Assembly (NCBI RefSeq): GCF_037023735.1
Contig: NZ_CP146069.1
Span: forward strand, 1,839,501-1,903,500
Direction of reading: 5' to 3'
Source of the DNA: Roseovarius sp. S88
GTDB lineage: Bacteria > Pseudomonadota > Alphaproteobacteria > Rhodobacterales > Rhodobacteraceae
DNA length: 64,000 nt
A model generated the notes under the pieces. That model ran no database searches, had not been told where the DNA came from, and was given only the letters and a program-made list of their open reading frames with translations. A program made the position numbers and the translations under genes. Positions 37,485-44,660 of the stretch are shown here, piece by piece. Position 1 is the first letter of the stretch. Every line of letters begins with the position of its first letter.

Positions 37485-38836
37485 CCCTGCCGCCCAAACC
37501 GGCATCGCGTGAGGGGCGCGTGTCTCTCTGGCGCTATATGCGTTTGTTCAAGCAAGATCTGCTCTCGGCGCAGCCTGCGAGGCTCTACCGCGCTTGGATG
37601 GCCGAATTCCGCACGCCGTTCTTTCGATCATACCTGTGCAATCAACCTGATCTCGTTAATCTGGTGCTGAAAGAGCGCCCCGATGACTTCCCCAAGTCGG
37701 ACCGTATTCGCGAGGGGCTAGCGCCTTTGCTGGGCAATTCGGTGTTTGTCACCAACGGCGAGACATGGAAGCGGCAGCGGCGAATTATCGACCCCGCGTT
37801 TGAAGGCGGGCGGTTGCGTGACACGTTCCCGGCGATGCTGGCCGCAGGACAGGGAGCAGTGACGCGTTTGGCAGACATGGCGGATGGTTCGCCCTTGGAA
37901 ATCGAGGCACAGACCAGCCATGCGGCGGCCGATGTAATTTTTCGCACGCTGTTTTCGCTGCCCATTGAGGATGAACTGGCCGCTCAAGTGTTTGAGGCGT
38001 TTCGCGCCCATCAACGCACGCAACCAGTGGTCAATCTGGCCGCTTTGCTGCCTCTGCCGAAATGGATGCCGCGCCCTCACCGGCGAGAAACGCGTGACAC
38101 CGCGCGGCACATTCGGGCGCTCATCACGCAAATGACGGAACAGCGCATGATCGAGATCAAGGCGGACAACGCGCCGAATGATCTGGCAACAAAGATCATG
38201 ACGACGGCTGATCCGATAACAGGTCAACGCTTTGAGACCGAGGAAATGGTTGATCAGGTGGCCATTTTCTTTCTCGCTGGTCACGAGACTAGCGCGTCGG
38301 CGCTGGCCTGGGCGCTGTATCTTCTGGCGATGTTCCCCAACTGGCAGGACCGCGTGGCTGAGGAGGTGGGGGATGGCGAGATCGGTTTTTCCGACATTGC
38401 GCGGCTGAAGAAAACACGTGATGTGTTCCGCGAAACCTTGCGGCTTTATCCGCCGGTACCGATGATGGTACGTGAGGCGGCATGCCCGGAGCGGTTCCGA
38501 GATCGCGACGTGCGCCAGGGCAGTCAGATTGTGTTGAGCCCTTGGCATCTGCATCGCCATGAACGACTTTGGGAGCAGCCGGATGAGTTTGATCCCGGAC
38601 GGTTTGACAGTGAGAACGGCAAAAGCGGTCTGCGCGAGGCGTATATGCCGTTCTCGGCTGGGCAACGCGTGTGCACGGGGGCAGGGTTTGCGATGATCGA
38701 AGGCGTGCTTTTACTGGCGCTCCTGGTGCGCGCCTACCGGTTTGACCTTGTGCCAGAGCGGCCTGCCATGCCGGTGGCGCATCTAACGGTGCGGGGCAAG
38801 GACGGGATTTGGCTGAAGGTTACGCCTCGAAATTGA
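37481..38836 (+). CDS. Cytochrome P450
   Basis: Heme monooxygenase of 451 residues. The I-helix reads FFLAGHETSASALAW, the ExxR motif is FRETLRLYPP, and the heme-binding loop is FSAGQRVCTGAGFAM with the thiolate Cys. Length and motifs resemble CYP4/CYP102-like fatty-acid or terpene oxidases. No redox partner gene is adjacent. It starts inside the stop codon of the hydrolase-like gene. Confidence 0.93.
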   Translation: MTLPPKPASREGRVSLWRYMRLFKQDLLSAQPARLYRAWMAEFRTPFFRSYLCNQPDLVNLVLKERPDDFPKSDRIREGLAPLLGNSVFVTNGETWKRQRRIIDPAFEGGRLRDTFPAMLAAGQGAVTRLADMADGSPLEIEAQTSHAAADVIFRTLFSLPIEDELAAQVFEAFRAHQRTQPVVNLAALLPLPKWMPRPHRRETRDTARHIRALITQMTEQRMIEIKADNAPNDLATKIMTTADPITGQRFETEEMVDQVAIFFLAGHETSASALAWALYLLAMFPNWQDRVAEEVGDGEIGFSDIARLKKTRDVFRETLRLYPPVPMMVREAACPERFRDRDVRQGSQIVLSPWHLHRHERLWEQPDEFDPGRFDSENGKSGLREAYMPFSAGQRVCTGAGFAMIEGVLLLALLVRAYRFDLVPERPAMPVAHLTVRGKDGIWLKVTPRN

Positions 38837-38838
38837 CG

Positions 38839-38889
38839 GGGAAATCCTTTCAGAAAGGATTTCCCAAAAGCCTTCAGAAGGCTTTTGGG
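38839..38889. repeat. 51-bp overlapping double-palindrome element, copy B
   Basis: GGGAAATCCTTTC pairs with GAAAGGATTTCCC, and CCCAAAAGCCTTC pairs with GAAGGCTTTTGGG; both stems are perfect 13 bp. They share the three C at 38863-38865 exactly as in copy A (16158-16208), while the stem bases differ. It starts three bases after the P450 stop codon and ends one base before the next gene's stop on the other strand. Confidence 0.72.
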
Positions 38890-39120
38890 TCAGTAAAGAA
38901 CCTGAACACGGTCATTGTTGCAGAAGATGACAATCTGCCCGGAGTTCTCTACGGCGTGATACCCGCGGCGCTGCACTTCCCTCAAAAAATGGCTGCGTCC
39001 GACAATGCGCTCTACATCCCGCGTGCTGCGGCGCACCACGCCGCCTACGCGTGCGGCCTTGGCGTCGAAGATTTTTTGCATCCAGATGTCAGCAGGCAGC
39101 ATGAGGTGTAGATGGGACAT
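38890..39120 (-). CDS. Small conserved protein of unknown function
   Basis: Product of 76 residues starting MSHLHLMLPADIWMQKIFDA. It has a helical, Arg-rich middle (KAARVGGVVRRSTRDVERIV) and ends GQIVIFCNNDRVQVLY. Rhodobacterales genomes carry similar small proteins, sometimes misnamed phosphoribosylanthranilate isomerase; it is far too short for that enzyme. Ribosome site is weak. It ends at the double-palindrome element. Confidence 0.65.
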   Translation of the reverse strand: MSHLHLMLPADIWMQKIFDAKAARVGGVVRRSTRDVERIVGRSHFLREVQRRGYHAVENSGQIVIFCNNDRVQVLY

Positions 39121-39154
39121 GCGTTTAAAATGCGTGGGGCAGGTTAAAGTGCAG

Positions 39155-39370
39155 TTAACCGCGATAGTGGCGCAGCACGAACACCCGGATGGCCGAGGCC
39201 AGTCCGATCTCAACCCCGCGCGCCTCGTCTATTTCCGCAGCGAGTGCATTGATCGGTTGTCCGCGCTCAGCTGCAATGTCCCGAAAGGCCTGCCAGAACT
39301 CATCTTCCAAAGACACGCTGGTGCGGTGTCCGCGCAAACTGAGCGAGTGTTTAACAGGCCGTCCGCTCAT
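39155..39370 (-). CDS. Ribbon-helix-helix domain protein
   Basis: Protein of 71 residues with the RHH_4 pattern: HRTSVSLEDEFWQAFRDIAAERGQPINALAAEID. Such proteins bind DNA as dimers, often as small repressors. The ATG overlaps the stop of the DUF4169 gene by 4 bp (ATGA), making it the third gene of fumC-DUF4169-RHH. The target is unknown; it could act on its own operon. Confidence 0.85.
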   Translation of the reverse strand: MSGRPVKHSLSLRGHRTSVSLEDEFWQAFRDIAAERGQPINALAAEIDEARGVEIGLASAIRVFVLRHYRG

Positions 39371-39543
39371 TCGTCGCGCCGATGCTGCTCCAGCGTTTCG
39401 CGCGCTTTTTGCGAACGCGTTGCGTCCAGCTCTTTTTCCGCCTTGGTTCGCCCGAACTTCGCCGCGTTCTCATCAGCCCTCGCACGGCGGTCTACGCGCG
39501 TCCGGGCCTTGCGGACCTGGTTGAGGTTGACGGGTTTGCTCAT
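39367..39543 (-). CDS. DUF4169 small basic protein
   Basis: Product of 58 residues, [20 protein letters not shown] followed by a helical Lys/Arg/Glu-rich remainder ending QHRRDE. This is the DUF4169 pattern. It overlaps both neighbours by 4 bp (fumC stop and RHH start), so all three are translationally coupled. No function is known; its charge pattern suggests nucleic acid or protein binding. Confidence 0.85.
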   Translation of the reverse strand: MSKPVNLNQVRKARTRVDRRARADENAAKFGRTKAEKELDATRSQKARETLEQHRRDE

Positions 39544-40937
39544 GCGTCCTTCGGGCCGATCATATCCTCGGGACGCACCACGCGGTCAAAGGTTTCTTCG
39601 TCGACAAAGCCAAGCGCAATCGCCTCTTCCTTCAGCGTCGTGCCGTTCTTATGCGCGGTTTTGGCGACCTTGGTGGCGTTGTCATACCCAATGGTCGGCG
39701 CCAACGCCGTGACCAGCATCAGGCTTTCTTTCATCAGCTTGTCGATGCGCGGTTCATTGGCCTGAATGCCCAAAAGCATCCGTTCGGTAAAGCTGTCCGC
39801 GGCATCGCCCAAAAGCTGGATCGACTGCAGCAGGTTGTAGGACATCATCGGGTTGTAGACGTTCAACTCAAAATGACCTTGGGATCCGGCAAATTTCATT
39901 GCGGCATCATTGCCCATAACATGCGCGGCCACCTGCGTCAGCGCCTCTGCCTGTGTCGGGTTCACCTTGCCCGGCATGATGGACGAGCCCGGTTCATTTT
40001 CCGGTAGGATCAATTCGCCCAGACCAGACCGTGGACCAGAGCCCAGGAACCGGATGTCATTGGCAATCTTGTAGCAGCTGCCCGCCACGGTTGCCAAAGC
40101 CCCTGACATGAACACCATGGCGTCATGCGCAGCCAAGGCTTCGAACTTGTTAGGCGCCGTGACAAAAGGAAGCCCGGTGATCTCCGCCATATTGGCCGCC
40201 ACGGTCTCGCCCCAGCCGTGCGTGGTGTTCAGACCCGTGCCCACCGCTGTACCGCCCTGGGCCAGTTCGTAAATACCTGGCAGGCAGGCCTCGACGCGGG
40301 CAATACCCTGTCGGATCTGATGCGCGTAGCCGGAAAATTCCTGCCCAAGCGTAAGCGGCGTGGCGTCTTGCGTATGGGTGCGACCGATCTTGATGATGTC
40401 TTTGAATTCCTCGGATTTCCGCTCCAGTCCGGCCAAAAGTTTCTGCAGCCCCGGCAAAAGTACATCGCGCACGCTCATCGCCGTTGCGATATGCATGGCT
40501 GTGGGGAAAGTGTCGTTCGAGGACTGTCCCATGTTGCAGTGATCATTGGGATGCACGGGGTCCTTGGAGCCGATTGTGCCGCCCAGGATTTCAATCGCGC
40601 GGTTGGCGATAACCTCATTGGCATTCATGTTGGATTGCGTGCCAGAGCCGGTTTGCCAGACAACCAGCGGGAAGTGATCATCCAGCTTGCCATCCACCAC
40701 TTCACTGGCCGCCTGAATGATCGCATCCCCCAGCTTGGCGTCTAATGCGCCAGAGGCTTTGTTAGCCATCGCGCAGGCCTGTTTGATCACCCCAAGCGCA
40801 CGCACGATCGCGACGGGTTGTGTCTCCCATCCGATGGGGAAGTTCATCAAAGACCGCTGTGTCTGCGCACCCCAGTATTTCTCGCTGAGAACCTCCAGAG
40901 GGCCGAAACTATCGGATTCGGTGCGCGTCTTGGACAT
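39540..40937 (-). CDS. fumC: Class II fumarate hydratase
   Basis: Converts fumarate to malate in the TCA cycle without an Fe-S cluster. The 465 residues show [24 protein letters not shown] and the signature [12 protein letters not shown] use the ATG at 40935-40937, which follows GGAGA by eight bases and gives the normal length; 20 in-frame codons upstream are not conserved-looking. It is the first gene of an operon with DUF4169 and a ribbon-helix-helix gene. Confidence 0.96.
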   Translation of the reverse strand: MSKTRTESDSFGPLEVLSEKYWGAQTQRSLMNFPIGWETQPVAIVRALGVIKQACAMANKASGALDAKLGDAIIQAASEVVDGKLDDHFPLVVWQTGSGTQSNMNANEVIANRAIEILGGTIGSKDPVHPNDHCNMGQSSNDTFPTAMHIATAMSVRDVLLPGLQKLLAGLERKSEEFKDIIKIGRTHTQDATPLTLGQEFSGYAHQIRQGIARVEACLPGIYELAQGGTAVGTGLNTTHGWGETVAANMAEITGLPFVTAPNKFEALAAHDAMVFMSGALATVAGSCYKIANDIRFLGSGPRSGLGELILPENEPGSSIMPGKVNPTQAEALTQVAAHVMGNDAAMKFAGSQGHFELNVYNPMMSYNLLQSIQLLGDAADSFTERMLLGIQANEPRIDKLMKESLMLVTALAPTIGYDNATKVAKTAHKNGTTLKEEAIALGFVDEETFDRVVRPEDMIGPKDA

Positions 40938-41030
40938 GGTGGTGATCTCCGTCGGAATTGCCATGCCCTGTCTTACCGGAACGGTGGCGAAGTTCAATCA
41001 CCCGCAACGTTCACGATCCGGGACATTTTG

Positions 41031-41504
41031 CTATTTGCGGAAACTGTCGAGGCTGACCACATCCGCTTCGTCGGCTGTCTCGGGTTCCGGGGCTGCGACC
41101 TCTTCATCGCTGCTGTCAGTTTGGGACGCTGTGTCTTCTTCGTCCTCGTCTTCCTGCGACTCAAACCGCAGACCAAATTCCACAGACGGGTCAACAAAAG
41201 TCTGGATCGCGTCATAGGGGATATACAGATTCTCCGGTTGATCCCCGAAATTCAGTGTCACGGAAAAGCCGTCATCTGTCACTGTCAGATTGTCGAACCA
41301 ATGCTGCATCACCACAGTCATTTCACTGGGATATCGTTCTTTCAACCAATCGGCGATATTGGTCTCAGGATGTGTGGTCTCAAACGTGATAAAGAAATGG
41401 TGCGCGCCAGGCAGACCATTGTCACGCACATCGCAAAGCACATCCTGAATCAGGTTGCGCATCGCGCGGTGCATCAGTTTTCCGTAATCGATGGAGCGCG
41501 TCAT
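41031..41504 (-). CDS. sspB: SspB-like adaptor for ClpXP degradation of tmRNA-tagged proteins
   Basis: Protein of 157 residues. The first 110 residues form the SspB fold (YGKLMHRAMRNLIQDVLCDV, HHFFITFETTHP, VVMQHWFDNLTVTDDGFSV); then comes an acidic linker and a short tail VVSLDSFRK, the ClpX-binding motif in alphaproteobacterial SspB. The tmRNA gene that makes the tag is 2.3 kb away. Transcribed away from fumC's start region on the same strand. Confidence 0.9.
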   Translation of the reverse strand: MTRSIDYGKLMHRAMRNLIQDVLCDVRDNGLPGAHHFFITFETTHPETNIADWLKERYPSEMTVVMQHWFDNLTVTDDGFSVTLNFGDQPENLYIPYDAIQTFVDPSVEFGLRFESQEDEDEEDTASQTDSSDEEVAAPEPETADEADVVSLDSFRK

Positions 41505-41564
41505 TTACCACCCTTCGGTCGTACTGCGACTCAGCATAGGGAATTTACGGCAAAACAAAAGGGC

Positions 41565-42818
41565 TCAGAGACCGAAGATCGGCTGTGAAATGCCCGCAAG
41601 AGTAGCCATTGCGAGAAGCGTGGGCACCATGGGCCATCGCAACTTGAGAAAGATCAAGGCAGCGAGGGCTATGAGAACGGCGTTGAACCATAACAGGCTG
41701 TCTATCTCGGGCAGGGGACCGAAACGCGTTTGCGGCACTTGCGCAAAGAGCACATGCAAAGTGAACCAGACGGCAAGGTTCAGGATAACCCCCGCCACGC
41801 TGGCGGAAATGGCGTCAAACGCACCTTTGAGCCGCGGGCGGGCAAGCAGGGCCTCCACATAGGGTGCTGCGACGAAAATCCAAAGGAAGCATGGGATGAA
41901 CGTGACCCATAGCGTTATGACCGCTGCTGCTAGCGCCAGACCCGGCCCGCCAGTTTGAAAGCCGGTCAGAAAAGCGGTGAACTGTGTGACCAGGATCAGG
42001 GGGCCGGGCGTGGTTTCTGCCAGGCCCAGGCTGTCGATCATCTGATCGGTGGTGAGCCAACCATAGGATTGCACGATCTCCTGCGTCATGTAGGCCAGCA
42101 CGGCATAGGCGCCGCCAAAGGTCACGATGGCCAGTTTCGAGAAAAACAGCGCCATGTCGAGCAGCAGGTCGGCCTCGATGAGCCAAAGAAGCCCGATAGG
42201 GGCCGCCCAAAGTGTTCCCCAGATCGCAACTGTGCTGAGAGTTGCTGGGCGTTCCGTTACGGGCGTTTGCGAGGTTGGTTCTGCGGCGGGTTCAGACAAG
42301 ACCCAGCCTATGAGGGCCGCGCAGGCGATTATGATTGGGAATGGCACGGACAGAAAGAAGATCGCGATAAACGCCGCAAGGGCCAGACCGCGGGAAAGGC
42401 CAGAGGTAAGCGCGCGGCGCGCCAATTTGAAAAGCGCCTGAAAAACGATGACCACAACAGCGGCCTTGATGCCCATGAACGCGGTTTGGACGAGCGGAAC
42501 CTGCCCAAAGTAGGCGTAGCCAAAACCAAGCGCTGTGATCACCAGCGCGCCGGGTAACACGAACAGCAGCCCTGCCAGTAGACCGCCCGGAACCCCACGC
42601 AACCGCCATCCGGCATAGGTGGCCAGCTGCATCGCCTCCGGCCCCGGCAAGAGCATGCAAAAGGACAGCGCTTTGAGAAACTGGTCTTCAGTCAGCCATT
42701 TGTGGCGGTCCACAAGTTCGGTTTGCATGAGCGAGATTTGCGCCGCCGGTCCGCCAAAGGACAGGACGCCGATGCGCCCAAAGACGCGAATGAGCTCAGA
42801 AGTGGAAACCTGCATCAT
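41565..42818 (-). CDS. chrA: Chromate efflux transporter ChrA (two-domain CHR family)
   Basis: Inner-membrane transporter of 417 residues with two homologous halves of about five helices each; half one has RIGVLSFGGPAAQISLM and LLPGPEAMQLATYAG, half two has FGGAYAVLAYM and TTPGPLILVTQFTAF. This is the long CHR form that exports chromate. The ATG at 42816-42818 overlaps the chrB stop by 4 bp. An earlier TTG gives seven more residues but lies inside chrB. Confidence 0.92.
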   Translation of the reverse strand: MMQVSTSELIRVFGRIGVLSFGGPAAQISLMQTELVDRHKWLTEDQFLKALSFCMLLPGPEAMQLATYAGWRLRGVPGGLLAGLLFVLPGALVITALGFGYAYFGQVPLVQTAFMGIKAAVVVIVFQALFKLARRALTSGLSRGLALAAFIAIFFLSVPFPIIIACAALIGWVLSEPAAEPTSQTPVTERPATLSTVAIWGTLWAAPIGLLWLIEADLLLDMALFFSKLAIVTFGGAYAVLAYMTQEIVQSYGWLTTDQMIDSLGLAETTPGPLILVTQFTAFLTGFQTGGPGLALAAAVITLWVTFIPCFLWIFVAAPYVEALLARPRLKGAFDAISASVAGVILNLAVWFTLHVLFAQVPQTRFGPLPEIDSLLWFNAVLIALAALIFLKLRWPMVPTLLAMATLAGISQPIFGL

Positions 42819-43630
42819 GCGCCCCGGCTGCTCGGCCAATCATGGGTTTCCTCATACCCATCTCGTGCCCAGCGGTACAGGGCATCATAAAGCGTCAAGC
42901 CCGCCTCAAGCTGGGCATGATCGTCGCGGAACTGGCGCGACAGACCAACGGACAAGGCCAGAAGGCCAGCAGCGACGGGATGGTCGGCATTCCGGTTTGT
43001 GTCGGCGGCGCGAATGACATCTGCCATGCGGGACAGGGCCGGGGAGGTCAGTTTGAATTCCTCCAGCATGGTATCAAAAGTGCATGCGTCGCCACGATGC
43101 GACCAGAACACGCCTTCGATATCAAAAGGCACGGCGTTGAACTTCTCAGCCACTGCCTCAACATCGTCGGGCGAGACAAAGAGAAACCGCGCCCCCCGGT
43201 CAACGAAGCGGCGAATAAGCCAGGGACAGGCAATTCGGTCAATCTTGGGCCGGTGCCGCGTCACCCAGAGCGTCTGACCGTTCATGGGTTGGGGCAGGGC
43301 GCTTGCTGGTACTCGCAAACTGTCCTTGGCCTCGCGCCAGCCAAACATGCCACCTTGCAGATACTCTGCCTCAATGCCTTCACTGCGCAGCCAAGCTGTC
43401 ACCCCCTGACTGAGCTTCAGCCCCTTTTGACAAACAATGATCGCGCGCGGCGTTTTCAGCGTTTCGATCAAGCCGGGGATATCGGTATGCGGATGCCGCC
43501 GCGATCCTGGGATAAGAAACGGATCGTCGGCAAAGTCCTCGTCGATGCAGACATCAACAATGTCCGGGCAATCGGGCGTGCCAATCAGGCGGTTGAGTTG
43601 GGAAACAGTAATTGCATTCGGTGCAGGCAT
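42815..43630 (-). CDS. chrB: ChrB-like chromate resistance protein with N-terminal rhodanese domain
   Basis: Protein of 271 residues. Residues 1-115 are a rhodanese-like domain (IVDVCIDEDFADD; active loop VCQKGLKLSQG); the rest is the ChrB C-terminal domain (TRHRPKIDRIACPWLIRRFVD and FDTMLEEFKL). ChrB regulates or supports chromate resistance. Coupled to chrA by a 4-bp overlap. I use the ATG at 43628-43630 instead of a non-ATG start 36 bp upstream. The fusion replaces the usual DNA-binding half, so regulation of chrA is uncertain. Confidence 0.88.
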   Translation of the reverse strand: MPAPNAITVSQLNRLIGTPDCPDIVDVCIDEDFADDPFLIPGSRRHPHTDIPGLIETLKTPRAIIVCQKGLKLSQGVTAWLRSEGIEAEYLQGGMFGWREAKDSLRVPASALPQPMNGQTLWVTRHRPKIDRIACPWLIRRFVDRGARFLFVSPDDVEAVAEKFNAVPFDIEGVFWSHRGDACTFDTMLEEFKLTSPALSRMADVIRAADTNRNADHPVAAGLLALSVGLSRQFRDDHAQLEAGLTLYDALYRWARDGYEETHDWPSSRGA

Positions 43631-43798
43631 GGCAAAAGCATCCTCTGGTCCAGGCGTTTTGCGCAAGCAAACGCGTTTCAGTGGATGCGACTTTGGGCCA
43701 AAGCCTCACGGGGCAGTCGCAGGATGGCCCCATGGTGTAATGATGGCTGAGAGACAAAGGGCGGTCAAGCGCCGTAGGGCGAGGTTCCACCCCGCCGG

Positions 43799-43826
43799 AT
43801 AAAAACCGTGGCAAACCCCCACCGGC
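43799..43826 (-). terminator. Terminator of the tmRNA gene
   Basis: On the minus strand CCGGTGG pairs with CCACGG (one bulge) around a GGGTTTG loop, followed by TTTTTAT. It ends the tmRNA precursor. Confidence 0.8.
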
Positions 43827-44158
43827 ACATAATTCGCTGTAAAATGAAAGTGCAGGCTTCTGTTGCCAGGTGCCTGCGAACCCCGCCTAACCTTGCTAGA
43901 GGCTAGGGCTTAGATTTCGGCTTTTCGCACTGCTTACGCAGCGAGAGCAACCGGAGCTTTGTTGTCGTTTGCAACTAGCTTAGGTGTACCGATAACGGTG
44001 GTAACTCACCGGGACAAAGCTAACCCCTTTAGACGTTCGTCGATCCTGTTTCGACCCCATGATCCCCAAACGAAGGAATTTTGGTGGAGTCGCCGGGTAC
44101 CGCCCCCGGGTCCGATCCGCTTATTACGAGCGCGTTTATGTCCATAGTCCCGAAGGAC
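43827..44158 (-). ncRNA. ssrA: Permuted two-piece tmRNA
   Basis: Order on the minus strand is acceptor piece first (to CCA at 44084-44082, ...GCGACTCCACCA), a short spacer, then the coding piece starting near 44067 (GGGGTCGAAACAGGATCG at 44056 on), as in alphaproteobacterial permuted tmRNAs. The tag frame is 43972-43934 and reads ANDNKAPVALAA, then stop. The acceptor T-arm has stem CCGGG/CCCGG with loop GGCGGTA, not the usual TTCRA type. The 5' end is set by the promoter; the mature 3' end of the coding piece is approximate. Confidence 0.92.
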
Positions 44159-44164
44159 AAAAGG

Positions 44165-44192
44165 AATATAAGCAATGCCAGAGGGTTTGCAA
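44165..44192 (-). promoter_or_regulatory. Sigma-70 type promoter of the tmRNA gene
   Basis: On the minus strand TTGCAA (44192-44187) and TATATT (44170-44165) are 16 bp apart. The start point would fall near 44158, just before a GTCC-TTCG-GGAC hairpin that opens the acceptor piece. Confidence 0.7.
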
Positions 44193-44605
44193 AGATGTGC
44201 TTTCTTCGGGCCTGACCGTGACTTTCACGTGCGACCGCGCCGACACAACGCAGGAAATTTGGCAAAACCCTATGAAAATCAATAATTTTCGGCCCTCAAA
44301 GGCGGGTGATTTTGGTTTTTTGCGGCCTTAAATTCGCGAATATTAAGCAATTTGAGCGAGGATTTGCCGGTTTTTGAGAACAATTCACCAAAACCGTGCA
44401 GTCGCAGAGAATCATGCTATCTATCCTTTCAGATACCTAACGATCCGTTAGCGCGCATGATGCAGGTTGGTCCCTTCTAGTCGCATAGCAGATCGTGTCG
44501 AGAGCGGAATTCGACAACCAGCTCTTGGGTGGGGCAGAGGTCGGCCAGCGAAAAGCAGGCCGACCTCTCTACTTTTGGGCTCCTTGTTTTTGCAGACAAG
44601 ACAAA
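44193..44605. other. About 410 bp without a gene; holds two inverted repeats
   Basis: No credible reading frame. A short dyad CTAACG-ATC-CGTTAG lies at 44437-44451, operator-like. A perfect 11-bp stem, AGAGGTCGGCC/GGCCGACCTCT with an 11-base loop, lies at 44536-44568 and could be part of a small RNA. No clear promoter or U-tract goes with them. Confidence 0.5.
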
Positions 44606-44644
44606 GAAAAACCGGCGCTGCACTGGGCGAGCGCCGGCATTTTT
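44606..44644. terminator. Terminator after the BCCT transporter
   Basis: CCGGCGCT (44612-44619) and AGCGCCGG (44630-44637) form a perfect 8-bp stem. On the minus strand TTTTTCTTTG follows; on the plus strand CATTTTTG follows, so it can act both ways. Confidence 0.85.
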
Positions 44645-44660
44645 GTCTTAAAGGCTTGGG

